Below, piece by piece: positions 9,030 to 18,037 of a DNA stretch of 64,000 bases. The notes under the pieces were generated by a model that was given only the letters and a program-made list of their open reading frames with translations, made no database searches and was not told the origin of the DNA. Location: NCBI GenBank assembly GCA_031263015.1, contig JAISGN010000008.1:186001-250000 (forward strand), in the 5' to 3' direction. This DNA comes from Bacteroidales bacterium (GTDB lineage: Bacteria; Bacteroidota; Bacteroidia; Bacteroidales; P3). How positions within the stretch are numbered: position 1 is the first letter of the stretch; every line of letters begins with the position of its first letter. Made by a program: the position numbers and the translations under genes.

Positions 9030-10220
9030 TTATTTTGTGTCTTGCTCAATAATAATTACGCAACGGTTGATAGAACCTTTACCAAGTGGCTGTTCGGTAT
9101 CACCTTTGTAATCAATATTGATTTTCTCGGCAGCAATACCATTATCAACAAAAGCATCACGAACCGATTCCGCACGTTTCTTACTCAATCTCATATTAAG
9201 AGAGTGGCTTCCTGTCTCTTTATCGGAATATCCCGTAAGAAGGAATTTCATTTTCACGTCAGTCTTTTTCAGAATCTCTACAATAGTTTTCACAATCTGC
9301 TGTGCTCTGTCATTAAGAACTGATTCGCCGATGTTAAAGAATACTGTAAATGATGGAAGGTCGTTAATGAAATCGCCCTGTGCAAGATTCTGTTCAGGCT
9401 TTTTGTTCATCTGTTCTTTCAAAGCTGCTTTTGCTTTGTCAAGTTCTGCCTGTAATTGTTCATTGATATCTTGAACTTCCTGCAAAGCCCTTTTGTTATT
9501 GTCATTGTCCTTTTCAAGGTCTTTAACCTTTTTCACCAATCCTTCATCAGGCTTACATTGCGGAAGACCTTGCCAATCGCGTGTTTTGAATTGATAAGTT
9601 ACGCCAACGGTAACAGCAATATCTGTTGCTAATCTTGTTATCAATTTACTATTTGCAGCAGGCACGCCATCAAATGAAGGTTTTTGAATTACGGATTGCA
9701 GTTCCAAATCAATATTCCACGCATCACAGATTCTAAATCTGTTTTGCAAACCGAAAGATGCGGCAAATTCGTCTTCGGTATTCTTGAAATTGTGCATTAA
9801 ACCCATTCCTACAAAAAATACGGCATTGTAAAATCTGTCTGATTTGTATCCACAGAACCAGTTTGTCAAATTAAACAACTGATCATAGTGTAAATACATA
9901 AATCGCCAAGACGCTACATCGCCTTGTTTGTTCTTAGTAGAAGCCGAATATCCTAATAACTGAACACGACCTCCAACAATAGGACTAAACCATTTATTAA
10001 CAGAAAAATTTAATGATAAATCAACATTATCCTTAAAAGGAGTGCGTTCATTGTCGCCTAATTTAACAAAACAATTTGCTCCTACGCCGGCAGATAATTC
10101 CCAATTATCCCAGAATCCGTTAGGAGTATAATTTCCCCAACGTATAGTAGGCTGCTCATTTTGTGCATTAACAGCGGAAACAGCAAGTAATGCAAAAATC
10201 ATCAATAGTGTTTTTTTCAT
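9030..10220 (-). CDS. OmpA-family outer membrane protein
   Basis: 396 residues with a signal peptide ending in VSAVNA. Residues about 20-230 form a beta-barrel-type domain rich in aromatic strands. A coiled-coil-like stretch follows (about 230-285, VKDLEKDNDNNKRALQEVQ). The C-terminal OmpA/MotB domain (about 290-395) binds peptidoglycan: FNIGESVLNDRAQQ, LTGYSDKETGSHSLN and LSKKRAESVRDAFVDNGI are the signature blocks. It would tether the outer membrane to the wall. It has its own promoter at 10264 and a strong terminator. Homologues are abundant outer-membrane proteins in this phylum. Confidence 0.9.
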   Translation of the reverse strand: MKKTLLMIFALLAVSAVNAQNEQPTIRWGNYTPNGFWDNWELSAGVGANCFVKLGDNERTPFKDNVDLSLNFSVNKWFSPIVGGRVQLLGYSASTKNKQGDVASWRFMYLHYDQLFNLTNWFCGYKSDRFYNAVFFVGMGLMHNFKNTEDEFAASFGLQNRFRICDAWNIDLELQSVIQKPSFDGVPAANSKLITRLATDIAVTVGVTYQFKTRDWQGLPQCKPDEGLVKKVKDLEKDNDNNKRALQEVQDINEQLQAELDKAKAALKEQMNKKPEQNLAQGDFINDLPSFTVFFNIGESVLNDRAQQIVKTIVEILKKTDVKMKFLLTGYSDKETGSHSLNMRLSKKRAESVRDAFVDNGIAAEKINIDYKGDTEQPLGKGSINRCVIIIEQDTK

Positions 10221-10263
10221 AATAACTAAATTTAATTTAACTTAATACTCGTTTTTGAATTTG

Positions 10264-10271
10264 CAAAGATA
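10264..10271 (-). promoter_or_regulatory. -7 promoter box TATCTTTG of the OmpA-family gene
   Basis: Exact TAnnTTTG box followed by GC on the minus strand, 44 bp before the start. The remaining AT-rich sequence to 10376 shows nothing else. Confidence 0.65.
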
Positions 10272-10376
10272 CATAATTTATTTTAATATGAATACTGAAA
10301 CCTATTTTTTATCTTATTCATCATTTATTATTATGATTCTATGCAATATATTTTTATAGTAACTTAATGATATCTG

Positions 10377-11393
10377 TTAAGATTTCTGCATTTGTTGCTG
10401 CCAACGCCATGCAGAAAGCGTCATTTGGTCCAAAGACATATTTGCCTTCCAGCCTAACTCATTTTCGGCAAGAGATGTGTCCGCCCATATCTGCACAACA
10501 TCCCCTTCTCGCCTTTGACCAAAGACATAATTTAATTTTACGCCCGTTGTTTTCTCAAAACTCTTAATTATATCAAGTACTGAGAAGCCTACGCCGGTTC
10601 CGATATTAAAATACTCAAAGTTTTTCTTGTTTCTACCCTCAAATAACCTGTCCATAGCCACCACATGAGCCTTTGCCAAATCTACAACGTGAATATAATC
10701 TCTGATACAAGTGCCATCGGGTGTCGGATAATCATTTCCGAATACTGTTAGTTGCTTACGTATTCCTGCTGCGGTCTGTGTTATGTATGGCATCAGATTA
10801 TTCGGCACTCCATTAGGCAATTCTCCTATCAATGCTGTAGAATGCGCCCCTATAGGGTTGAAATACCGCAAGGCTATTGCCTTTATTTCTCCCGATTGGG
10901 TAATAAAATGCAGCATATCTTCCACCATTTGCTTTGTATTGCCGTAAGGCGACACGGCAAACTTTGTCGGGCATTGCTCATTTATCGGATTGCTGTCGGG
11001 TTCTCCATAAACAGTGCATGAAGAGGACTGAACAAAATATTTAATACCCTTTCGCTTCATATTTTCAAGCATATTAAGGGCTATTTGTAAGTTATTGCGA
11101 TAATATTCTATCGGTTTCTGGCAACTTTCCCCCACTGCCTTAAAAGCAGCAAAGTTAATAATACCATCTATACTGTATTTATCAAAGATAGATGCCGCCT
11201 GCTCCGAATCACTTAAATCAACCTTAATAAATATCGGTCTTTTGCCCGTGATTTGTTCTATTTTATCTATCACATCCGCAGAAGAATTGGAAAGATTGTC
11301 GGCAATAATCACATCATAGCCGCTTGTCTGCAATTCAACAACGGTATGGCTGCCGATATATCCCGTTCCTCCGGTAACTAATATTGTTTTCAT
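10377..11393 (-). CDS. galE: UDP-glucose 4-epimerase
   Basis: 338 residues, the canonical length. The N-terminal Rossmann motif is GGTGYIGSHTVVEL, and the active-site SDR tyrosine and lysine lie in the PYGNTK block, with the usual serines in VQSSSCTVYG. It interconverts UDP-glucose and UDP-galactose in the cytoplasm. It starts 7 bp after the DegT aminotransferase stop and shares its promoter, so the pair likely serves surface polysaccharide or glycan precursor synthesis. Confidence 0.95.
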   Translation of the reverse strand: MKTILVTGGTGYIGSHTVVELQTSGYDVIIADNLSNSSADVIDKIEQITGKRPIFIKVDLSDSEQAASIFDKYSIDGIINFAAFKAVGESCQKPIEYYRNNLQIALNMLENMKRKGIKYFVQSSSCTVYGEPDSNPINEQCPTKFAVSPYGNTKQMVEDMLHFITQSGEIKAIALRYFNPIGAHSTALIGELPNGVPNNLMPYITQTAAGIRKQLTVFGNDYPTPDGTCIRDYIHVVDLAKAHVVAMDRLFEGRNKKNFEYFNIGTGVGFSVLDIIKSFEKTTGVKLNYVFGQRREGDVVQIWADTSLAENELGWKANMSLDQMTLSAWRWQQQMQKS

Positions 11394-11400
11394 GTTTTGC

Positions 11401-12531
11401 TTATTTATTAAAGAACTCTCTTATCGCATTTATTATATGGTCTTGTTGCTCCTGTGTTAATTCCGTGTGCATCGGCAACGACAAAACCTCATCGGTAAGT
11501 TTTATACTATTATATAATACGTCTCCTACGCGAGAAGAGAATTTGAATACATTCTGTTTGTGCAACGGAACAGGGTAATAAATCATGGAAGGGATGTTTC
11601 GCGCCTCCAAATGCTCTTTTAAAGCATTACGTTTGCCGTCTTTAACTTTCAGAGTGTATTGATGGAAAACGTGAGTTGAGAAAGGAGCGGTTGAAGGCAC
11701 TGAAAGGTTTTTGATATTGCCTAATTCCTTATTATAATACATTGCCGCATCATGACGTTTGGCACAATAGTCGGCAAGATACTTCAATTTAATATCCAGA
11801 ATGGCTGCCTGCAAAGTATCCAACCTTGAATTCATTCCAAGCATATCGTGATAGTAGCGTTTTTTCATTCCATGATTAGCAATAATCCTTATTTTCTCGG
11901 CAAGCGTATCATCATTGGTGAAAACAGCACCTCCATCCCCGAAACAGCCAAGATTTTTGGACGGAAAGAAAGATGTGCAGCCTATGTCGCCTATTGTTCC
12001 TAATTTCTGTTGTCTGCCATCCTTGAAGATGTAATCAGCTCCTATTGCCTGAGCATTATCTTCTATCACAAAGAGATTATATTCCTTGGCAATCTTGTTT
12101 ATTTCCTCCATTTCGGCAGCCTGTCCGAAGAGATGGACAGGAATAACGGCTCTGGTTTTAGGAGTTATTGATTTCTTAAGACTTCGAGGCACGAGATTGA
12201 AAGTATCATAATCCACATCAACAAAAACAGGCGTAAGCCCCAAAAGAGCAATGACTTCCGCCGAAGCAATAAAGGTGAAATCGGGAACAATAACCTCGTC
12301 ATGCCTTTTAAGTCCCAAACTCATCAAAGCAATCTGCAATGCATCAGTACCATTTCCCACGCCGATAACATGCTTAACGCCCATAAACTTGGCAAGATTG
12401 GTTTCAAACTCATTTACTTTCGCTCCTTTGACAAAAGCAGTGGAATCAATCACCTCTTGAATTGCCGCATCTACCTCACTCTTTATTTTATTGTATTGAC
12501 CTTTCAAATCAACCATCTTTAATAACTCCAT
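11401..12531 (-). CDS. DegT/DnrJ/EryC1/StrS family sugar aminotransferase
   Basis: 376 residues from the ATG at 12531 (MELLKMVDLKGQY). An open frame extends about 100 codons further upstream, but that part is repeat array read in frame, and the promoter at 12555-12562 lies inside it, so the shorter start is chosen. The PLP-lysine motif is FFPSKNLGCFGDGG, with GVGNGTDALQIAL and DFTFIASAEVIALLG as other family blocks. These enzymes transfer amino groups from glutamate to keto sugar nucleotides. It is operonic with galE. The specific sugar cannot be read from sequence. Confidence 0.88.
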   Translation of the reverse strand: MELLKMVDLKGQYNKIKSEVDAAIQEVIDSTAFVKGAKVNEFETNLAKFMGVKHVIGVGNGTDALQIALMSLGLKRHDEVIVPDFTFIASAEVIALLGLTPVFVDVDYDTFNLVPRSLKKSITPKTRAVIPVHLFGQAAEMEEINKIAKEYNLFVIEDNAQAIGADYIFKDGRQQKLGTIGDIGCTSFFPSKNLGCFGDGGAVFTNDDTLAEKIRIIANHGMKKRYYHDMLGMNSRLDTLQAAILDIKLKYLADYCAKRHDAAMYYNKELGNIKNLSVPSTAPFSTHVFHQYTLKVKDGKRNALKEHLEARNIPSMIYYPVPLHKQNVFKFSSRVGDVLYNSIKLTDEVLSLPMHTELTQEQQDHIINAIREFFNK

Positions 12532-12554
12532 AGTATGTGTTCTTTTTGAGCCTG

Positions 12555-12562
12555 CAAATGTA
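12555..12562 (-). promoter_or_regulatory. -7 promoter box TACATTTG of the degT-galE operon
   Basis: Minus-strand TAnnTTTG match followed by CAGG, 24 bp ahead of the ATG at 12531. Confidence 0.65.
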
Positions 12563-12672
12563 TTAAAAATTATTCTAAATCCACATTTTATCTCTTTCAT
12601 TGCCCCCAAAATATTTATGGTTATTGACTTCCGCAACACATAACGCCTTTTCATTTTAATGTTTTGCTGCTT

Positions 12673-12816
12673 GTGCGTGTCGCATCTACATTCAATTTTT
12701 TTAAAACGCTGTTTTAGAAAAATGAAAGGCTGTTTCGTGCGAATGAAACAGCGTTTTATTTTAACCAAACAGCCTTTCATTTCCGTAATATAAAGTAATG
12801 TGGATGTGATACGAAG
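12673..12816. repeat. 21-bp lattice repeat array 4
   Basis: Left cap GTGCGTGTCGCATCTAC begins at 12673. Cores start at 12704, 12725, 12746 and 12767 (21-bp steps; the first is exactly two lattice units from the phase of the cap). The right end (AATGTGGATGTGATACG) is a degenerate cap. The array sits between divergent promoters. Confidence 0.9.
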
Positions 12817-12846
12817 TTTTGCATACACATAATAAGAAAATATTTG

Positions 12847-12854
12847 TACTTTTG
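12847..12854 (+). promoter_or_regulatory. -7 promoter box TACTTTTG
   Basis: TAnnTTTG match followed by CC, 31 bp before the ATG at 12885. It argues against the upstream in-frame start candidate at 12819. Confidence 0.6.
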
Positions 12855-12884
12855 CCGATTATTATGTATCAAAAGATTATAAGC

Positions 12885-14624
12885 ATGAAATATTATAAAG
12901 TTACGCTTGTGTTATTGTTTGCCTTTGTTGGCTGCTGTTTTGATATGGCGGCGCAGGATACAAATAAGACTTACAACGAAACGGTTATCGTTACCTCCAC
13001 CTTTAATCCCATTGTGAGCGAAGCACGAAAGATTGACGACAAAGCAAGGACGATGGATATGATGATTGATAAGGATACTTTTTCTCTTAATCCCGTTGAT
13101 ATGCCTTTTCATCCCGTGATGCCGTTAGAAACAATCAAGGCAGCGAAAGTTAAAGGCGAACCGATAGAAATGCTTTTCAATACACATATATCAGCAGGTA
13201 TCGGCACATATCTTACTCCTTATCTTGACGTATCTCATTCGCAAACCCGCTCCCGAAGTTTCATTTACTCCATTCACGCTCGGCATTATTCTTCTCTTGA
13301 CGGCACGATGGACGATGTTGCTCACAGCACGTTCGCAGATAACAACATTGAGGCTTTTGCGAAGAAAATATGGAACGATTTCTACATTAGCGGAAATATT
13401 TACTACGATTATAATCGCTATTACTATTATGGTTTCAATGAGAAGAGCCTTAATCTTGATATAGACAAGGCTAAGTATCGTTCGGCTTACAATCACGTTG
13501 GTTTTGGCTTGAATTACGGCAGCCTTTACAACAATCCCGACAATCTTCACAACTCTGCTCATTTTAATATGGACTATACTAACCATATTAACGGCATTAG
13601 CGAAACGGATATCAACTTTCTGGCAAATCTTCACAAGAATTTTCGTTTTTGGAAGGGCAATCCGCAGATTATAGGCTTGGATTTGGCATACAAACACAGG
13701 CTTTTCACTAATGAATTTGAGCTAACACCTTATTTTATTGACGTCTCACTAATACCTTATACTCTTTTCTATGATATATACGGCAATACAGATAACGGAC
13801 GCTTGACAATAAAACCCTATTTTGACTTTTCCATTCCACAGATTAAAGATTTGTCGCTGCATGCGGCTGTTAAATTTGAGCCTGTCTTTGCTTCCGAAGG
13901 CGGAAAGTTCAATGTGTTGCCCGAAATCTTTGCTTACTATCCTTTAATCAGTAAATATCTGCATCTGAAAGCAGGTATCAACGGCGACATTCGCAGCAAA
14001 ACGCTTAACGAAGTAAGGTTGGAAAATCCTTATGTCAGCCCTTCGGTTTTGTTATTGAACGAAAGAAATATCAATCTCTTCATTCAAGCATTTTCAAAGC
14101 CGCTTCCTTCCCTTACGATGCAGCTTGATTTGGCATTAAACTTCTTTTCGGATAAAGGATTCTATGATTTAGATTGGCAAGCCGACCTTAACAATATGTT
14201 TATTCTTGATTACGATGACGGCAAGCAATATTCAGCCAAATTCCAATTAAATTACAATATTGACAAACGGCTTAATGTTATATTTAATATGCAATTGCAA
14301 GGTTTTAGTCTTGAATCCCTTCCGGCGGCATACTATCAGCCTGTTTTCTCTACTGCTTTGGCGGTGGAATACATTGTTGCGAAAAAATTAAGACTTCAAT
14401 TCACGCCATCGTTCTTTACATCCTCCAAAGCGAGAAATCATTTGAATGAAATCGTTAGCCTTTCCCCGCGCATAGACCTTAATCTTGCCGCACAATATGA
14501 CTACAACAAGCAACTGTCTTTCTTTATTAATCTCAACAACCTTGCTTTCCAACGGCAATACCGATACATCAATTACCCGTCTCAGCGATTCATGGGAATG
14601 ATAGGTGCTAAGATTGCTTTCTAA
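12885..14624 (+). CDS. outer-membrane beta-barrel protein, TonB-receptor-like
   Basis: 579 residues from the ATG at 12885, giving a signal peptide that ends in CCFDMAAQ. The rest is rich in alternating aromatic/polar strands (YYDYNRYYYYGFNEKS, GLNYGSLYN) and ends in a beta-signal-like segment (MGMIGAKIAF), typical of a large outer-membrane barrel. The start of the mature protein (YNETVIVTSTFNPIVSEARK) resembles the pre-plug part of Bacteroidota TonB-dependent receptor relatives, but I see no complete plug domain. The ligand is unknown. The 14637 gene follows by 12 bp on the same strand. Confidence 0.65.
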   Translation: MKYYKVTLVLLFAFVGCCFDMAAQDTNKTYNETVIVTSTFNPIVSEARKIDDKARTMDMMIDKDTFSLNPVDMPFHPVMPLETIKAAKVKGEPIEMLFNTHISAGIGTYLTPYLDVSHSQTRSRSFIYSIHARHYSSLDGTMDDVAHSTFADNNIEAFAKKIWNDFYISGNIYYDYNRYYYYGFNEKSLNLDIDKAKYRSAYNHVGFGLNYGSLYNNPDNLHNSAHFNMDYTNHINGISETDINFLANLHKNFRFWKGNPQIIGLDLAYKHRLFTNEFELTPYFIDVSLIPYTLFYDIYGNTDNGRLTIKPYFDFSIPQIKDLSLHAAVKFEPVFASEGGKFNVLPEIFAYYPLISKYLHLKAGINGDIRSKTLNEVRLENPYVSPSVLLLNERNINLFIQAFSKPLPSLTMQLDLALNFFSDKGFYDLDWQADLNNMFILDYDDGKQYSAKFQLNYNIDKRLNVIFNMQLQGFSLESLPAAYYQPVFSTALAVEYIVAKKLRLQFTPSFFTSSKARNHLNEIVSLSPRIDLNLAAQYDYNKQLSFFINLNNLAFQRQYRYINYPSQRFMGMIGAKIAF

Positions 14625-14636
14625 TCAAGTTTCAGG

Positions 14637-15230
14637 ATGGCGAAAGCAAGTAATAAAATAACGAGATTTGATTTCATTTCAATGGTCTATCTTCCCCTGA
14701 CAAAGAAAGAAATAAAGGATTTGGCGGATAGGCTTATGAGCGAACGCTTCCCTGTTGAAACCATATATGAAATAGCCTCTTCGCCGAATGCACAGAGCTC
14801 TTTTCATTCTTCTTTGGTGCTTGAAGCCTATTTTTCGCTGGATAAGTCGTCATTAGACCCTGTTTTGGATGAATTATGCGGCAAATACAATGAAATAGAA
14901 CACTATACTACCGCACGGACATTTGCAAAGATTCTTACAACTCTTTATCGCCTTAAAGAACAACGACAAGCCACAGACAAGATGCTTGAAGTTACCGACG
15001 GCAGGTATGATGACAAAATAATAGACGGCTGTTTCCGCCAATTGCAAACAGACAATCTCAAAATCAGTGTGGCTCTTTGGCAGCTGCAACTGCTGACTTA
15101 TTTTATGAATAAGAAGAATGCGTGGATTAAGGACGAGGTTTATGCCGTCATTGAGAAGATGCGTCAAAATGAAACGCCCGGTGTCAAGGCTTTTACCGCA
15201 AAATATCTGAATAAAATCAAGAATCTCTGA
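14637..15230 (+). CDS. uncharacterised helical protein
   Basis: 197 residues, not recognised. There is no signal peptide or membrane segment. The sequence is helix-rich throughout with HEAT-like amphipathic repeats (SLDPVLDELCGKYNEIE, ARTFAKILTTLYRLKEQRQ). It starts 12 bp behind the outer-membrane barrel gene, so it is probably co-transcribed with it and cytoplasmic. No catalytic motif is evident. Confidence 0.6.
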   Translation: MAKASNKITRFDFISMVYLPLTKKEIKDLADRLMSERFPVETIYEIASSPNAQSSFHSSLVLEAYFSLDKSSLDPVLDELCGKYNEIEHYTTARTFAKILTTLYRLKEQRQATDKMLEVTDGRYDDKIIDGCFRQLQTDNLKISVALWQLQLLTYFMNKKNAWIKDEVYAVIEKMRQNETPGVKAFTAKYLNKIKNL

Positions 15231-15377
15231 TTTCTTACGAAGTTTCATTCAAACGAAGTCTGATATCATTTTTTTATAACGAAGAATGATAATGGTTTTC
15301 GTGCATATAATCAGGCTATAACAGGGTCTTATTGATTTTTTATACAAAATAATCATTGTCTATTCAATAATTATTTG

Positions 15378-15385
15378 TACTTTTG
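15378..15385 (+). promoter_or_regulatory. -7 promoter box TACTTTTG
   Basis: Clear TAnnTTTG box followed by CAAAC, 41 bp before the small membrane protein start at 15426. It supports that short gene being real. Confidence 0.6.
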
Positions 15386-15425
15386 CAAACGAAATTTAAT
15401 TGTAACAGAACAAATAGTTGGCATT

Positions 15426-15680
15426 ATGAGCATTTCAAAAAATGGAATAAGCCTGCGTAAAGGTTTTAACAAGATAAAAGATTTATTAAGTAAGGTTTTA
15501 GGTGTGATTAACCTCGCATTATTTTATGGGATTGTGCGATTCATCGCTCTTTTGTTTGATATAAAAGATGTATTCTACTTTTTACTGCTTACATTCTCAA
15601 AAAACAAACAAAAGGAATCAAATAATATGAGCGTAACTCTAACGAATAAAGGATTAGAAGGGGATAATACAATTTTGTAG
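15426..15680 (+). CDS. small predicted membrane protein
   Basis: 84 residues, unrecognised. A basic N-terminus (SLRKGFNKIKDLLSK) precedes a hydrophobic region of about 35 residues (VINLALFYGIVRFIALLF... DVFYFLLLTF), probably one long or two short membrane segments, then a polar tail. It has its own promoter and is followed by a terminator hairpin, so it is a plausible single-gene unit between larger genes. Support comes from context only. Confidence 0.5.
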   Translation: MSISKNGISLRKGFNKIKDLLSKVLGVINLALFYGIVRFIALLFDIKDVFYFLLLTFSKNKQKESNNMSVTLTNKGLEGDNTIL

Positions 15681-15762
15681 TTTTACAATTATAGTTTCTG
15701 TTTTAGAAAAACACCATAAGTATTACCCTTCTTTTTGTTTCTTTTTGCTTTAATTATATTTT

Positions 15763-15795
15763 AAGGAGGGATTATCTAATCCTTCCTTGCTTTTG
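15763..15795. terminator. terminator hairpin between convergent genes
   Basis: Stem AAGGAGGGATTA / TAATCCTTCCTT (one mismatch, 2-nt loop) at 15763-15788 followed by a T-rich run. It lies between the small membrane protein (+) and the SulP gene (-). Confidence 0.65.
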
Positions 15796-15806
15796 TCGTA
15801 ACGGAT

Positions 15807-17516
15807 TTAGGTCTTGATAATACTTTTCGCCTTTTCCAAAGCCTTAGATATATGGTCAAATATATATTCCTTGCCCAGCCTGTCGGCAAAGCCCGAATGC
15901 TCTAACGCAGAATACACATCTTTATTTACTCCGCTTAAAATAACCTGTATTCCCTCACGATGGCTATTGTCGCAAAGCGTCATGAGATTCTGTAAGCCTG
16001 TTGAATCAATAAAAGGCACCATTCTCATCCGAATAATCCTCACCTTAGGTTTCTTGGATTTGAGTTCGTTGCTTATATTCTCAAATTTATTTGCAAGACC
16101 GAAGAAAAACGGACCATCAATCTCATAAACCTCAATATCTTTGCTCAATTTCTCAATCATAGCGTTGCTTTCAGGGTCTTCCGTCCTGCTTAATTCATTT
16201 TCCAACACCCTAATATTAGATGTTTCCATTACTCGCTTAATAAATAATATGCATGCAATAAGAATTCCTATCTCTATAGCAATAGTTAAGTCAAAAAGAA
16301 CGGTCAGAAAGAAAGTAACAAAAAAGACAATCACGTCGCTCTTTGGCGTTTTCAGTATAGCCTTAACGGCTTTGACCTGAAACATATTATAAGCTATGAC
16401 TATCAGAATTCCGGCTAAGCATGCAAAAGGTATATGTGAAGCCAGCGGCATCAGAAACAAGTATATCAAAAGCAGAAAGATACTATGCACCATACCGGCA
16501 ACAGGAGTCTTGCCACCATTATTGATATTGGTCATAGTACGTGTGATAGCGCCGGTAGCAGGTATGCCTCCAAAGATTGGCGACACCACATTGGCAATGC
16601 CTTGACCTATTAGCTCGGTATTAGAGTTGTGTTTCTTGCCCGTTACTCCATCGGCAACCATTGCAGACAGCAAACTCTCAATAGCACCCAGCATAGCAAT
16701 TGTGAAAGCAGGCGTAAGCAACTCTCTGAATGCCTTCATATCTATCGAAGGCATTGCAGGACGCGGCAAAGCCGAGCCTCCGCTTAATTCGGGATAGACA
16801 TTACCGATTGTATCAATATGAATATCGTAATGTTCCAAAACAACAGCAGCAACAGAGCAAACAATAATAGCAACAAGTGAGCCGGGAACGACTTTTGTTA
16901 CCTTATGCCAGAAAAGACCCGCCACAACAGATAAAACAGCCACTGCCGTAGCCCAATAATTTATCGTAAAAATATGCTGAGCGTAGCAAATCCATTTATC
17001 AATGAACTCCGAAGGGACGCTCAATCGGCTTCCGTCAATAGCAGTCAGCCCAAAAAAGTCTTTAATCTGCGTAGAAAAAATCATAACCGCTATACCGCTG
17101 GTGAAGCCTACTATTATAGGATAGGGCATGAACTTTATAATGTCCCCAAACCTCAAAAGACCCATTATTATTAGAATAACGCCGGCGATGCAAGTTGCAA
17201 TCATCAGTCCGAGAATACCTTTGTCGGCAATTATCCCTGCCACAATGACAATGAAAGCACCTGTCGGACCCCCTATCTGCACATTTGAACCGCCGAGAAA
17301 CGATATGATAAAACCGGCAACAATAGCCGTTATCAGCCCTTGCTGTGGACTTACGCCGCTGGCAATTCCGAATGCAATGGCAAGAGGAAGGGCGACAATG
17401 CCAACAATGATGCCTGCCGTCATATCTTTTATAAAAAGTTGCTTAGTATATTTGCCTTTGCGGAAAACCTCAATGCTTTTAGGCTGAAAAACATCTGTTA
17501 TCTTGTATCTTTTCAT
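15807..17516 (-). CDS. SulP family inorganic anion transporter with STAS domain
   Basis: 569 residues. The transport domain (about 25-430) shows the SLC26/SulP signatures GIVALPLAIAFGIASGVSP and ISFLGGSNVQIGGPTGAF, and many hydrophobic helices. A C-terminal STAS domain (about 450-560) carries the DSTGLQNL block. The family moves sulfate, bicarbonate or other anions across the inner membrane. The sequence does not decide the substrate; the architecture resembles bicarbonate-type BicA/DauA proteins as well as sulfate permeases. Single gene with its own promoter at 17543. Confidence 0.9.
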   Translation of the reverse strand: MKRYKITDVFQPKSIEVFRKGKYTKQLFIKDMTAGIIVGIVALPLAIAFGIASGVSPQQGLITAIVAGFIISFLGGSNVQIGGPTGAFIVIVAGIIADKGILGLMIATCIAGVILIIMGLLRFGDIIKFMPYPIIVGFTSGIAVMIFSTQIKDFFGLTAIDGSRLSVPSEFIDKWICYAQHIFTINYWATAVAVLSVVAGLFWHKVTKVVPGSLVAIIVCSVAAVVLEHYDIHIDTIGNVYPELSGGSALPRPAMPSIDMKAFRELLTPAFTIAMLGAIESLLSAMVADGVTGKKHNSNTELIGQGIANVVSPIFGGIPATGAITRTMTNINNGGKTPVAGMVHSIFLLLIYLFLMPLASHIPFACLAGILIVIAYNMFQVKAVKAILKTPKSDVIVFFVTFFLTVLFDLTIAIEIGILIACILFIKRVMETSNIRVLENELSRTEDPESNAMIEKLSKDIEVYEIDGPFFFGLANKFENISNELKSKKPKVRIIRMRMVPFIDSTGLQNLMTLCDNSHREGIQVILSGVNKDVYSALEHSGFADRLGKEYIFDHISKALEKAKSIIKT

Positions 17517-17542
17517 AAGGAATTATAAGTCTTATTTTGCGG

Positions 17543-17550
17543 CAAAAATA
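17543..17550 (-). promoter_or_regulatory. -7 promoter box TATTTTTG of the SulP gene
   Basis: Minus-strand TAnnTTTG match followed by CC, 27 bp before the start. Confidence 0.6.
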
Positions 17551-17601
17551 CATATTTTCAGATTTATAACACTGCCGATTGCCATAACAACCCGAAGGAA
17601 T

Positions 17602-17627
17602 AAAAAAAGCCTGTCAAACAACAGGCT
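17602..17627 (-). terminator. terminator of tRNA-Leu
   Basis: On the minus strand AGCCTGT, a 6-nt loop, ACAGGCT and then a T-run, starting a few bases past the tRNA 3' end. Confidence 0.8.
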
Positions 17628-17633
17628 GCAACG

Positions 17634-17717
17634 TACCCGGAACAAGACTTGAACTTGCACGTCCGAACGGACACTACCCCCTCAAAGTAGCGTGTCTACC
17701 AATTCCACCACCCGGGC
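17634..17717 (-). tRNA. tRNA-Leu (GAG)
   Basis: 84 nt with acceptor stem GCCCGGG / TCCGGGT and discriminator A. The anticodon stem CTACT / GGTAG encloses loop TTGAGGG, giving anticodon GAG (decodes CUU/CUC). A long variable arm (GTGTCCGTTCGGACG) and a T-arm with TTCAAGT support a class II leucine tRNA. The CCA end is not encoded. Confidence 0.93.
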
Positions 17718-17736
17718 ATCTCGTTTTAAGAGGGTG

Positions 17737-17744
17737 CAAAGATA
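17737..17744 (-). promoter_or_regulatory. -7 promoter box TATCTTTG of tRNA-Leu
   Basis: Exact minus-strand TAnnTTTG followed by CAC, 20 bp before the mature tRNA 5' end. Confidence 0.65.
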
Positions 17745-17768
17745 CAATATTTTTTGGAAAGAATGTTT

Positions 17769-18035
17769 GTGCGTGTCGCACTGACACTATTTTTTTTCAA
17801 GGGGCTGTTTTAGAAAAATGAAAGGCTATTTGGTGCGAATGAAACAGCGTTTTATTTTAACGAAAGGCTGTCTCATAAAAAAATAATATCAGTGCGACAC
17901 GCACAAACAGCGTTTTATTTTAACGAAAGGCTGTCTCATAAAAAAATAATATCAGTGCGACACGCACAAACAGCCTTTCATTTTCACGAAAGGCTGTTTT
18001 ATTTTTAGATTAAAAAGTAATGTCGGTGCAAATCG
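17769..18035. repeat. 21-bp lattice repeat array 5, with a 63-bp tandem duplication
   Basis: Left cap GTGCGTGTCGCACTGAC at 17769. Cores start at 17800, 17821, 17842, 17863, 17905, 17926, 17968 and 17989, all on one 21-bp lattice. The stretch from 17842 (cores plus right-facing cap GTCAGTGCGACACGCAC-like) is repeated at 17905: a tandem duplication of exactly 63 bp (3 x 21). The array runs up to the end of korB. Confidence 0.92.
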
Positions 18036-18037
18036 CC

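Noticed and set aside
11401-12828. Longer N-terminus for the DegT aminotransferase
   Set aside because: The extra 99 codons are repeat array and include the promoter at 12555-12562. The conserved domain starts at the ATG at 12531.
15231-15375. Possible repeat with ACGAAG motifs
   Set aside because: Copies are few, imperfect and not on a 21-bp spacing.
17769-18035. CRISPR array
   Set aside because: Cores of 11 bp with 10-bp spacers are far too short, cores occur in both orientations, spacers recur between loci, and no cas gene is present.
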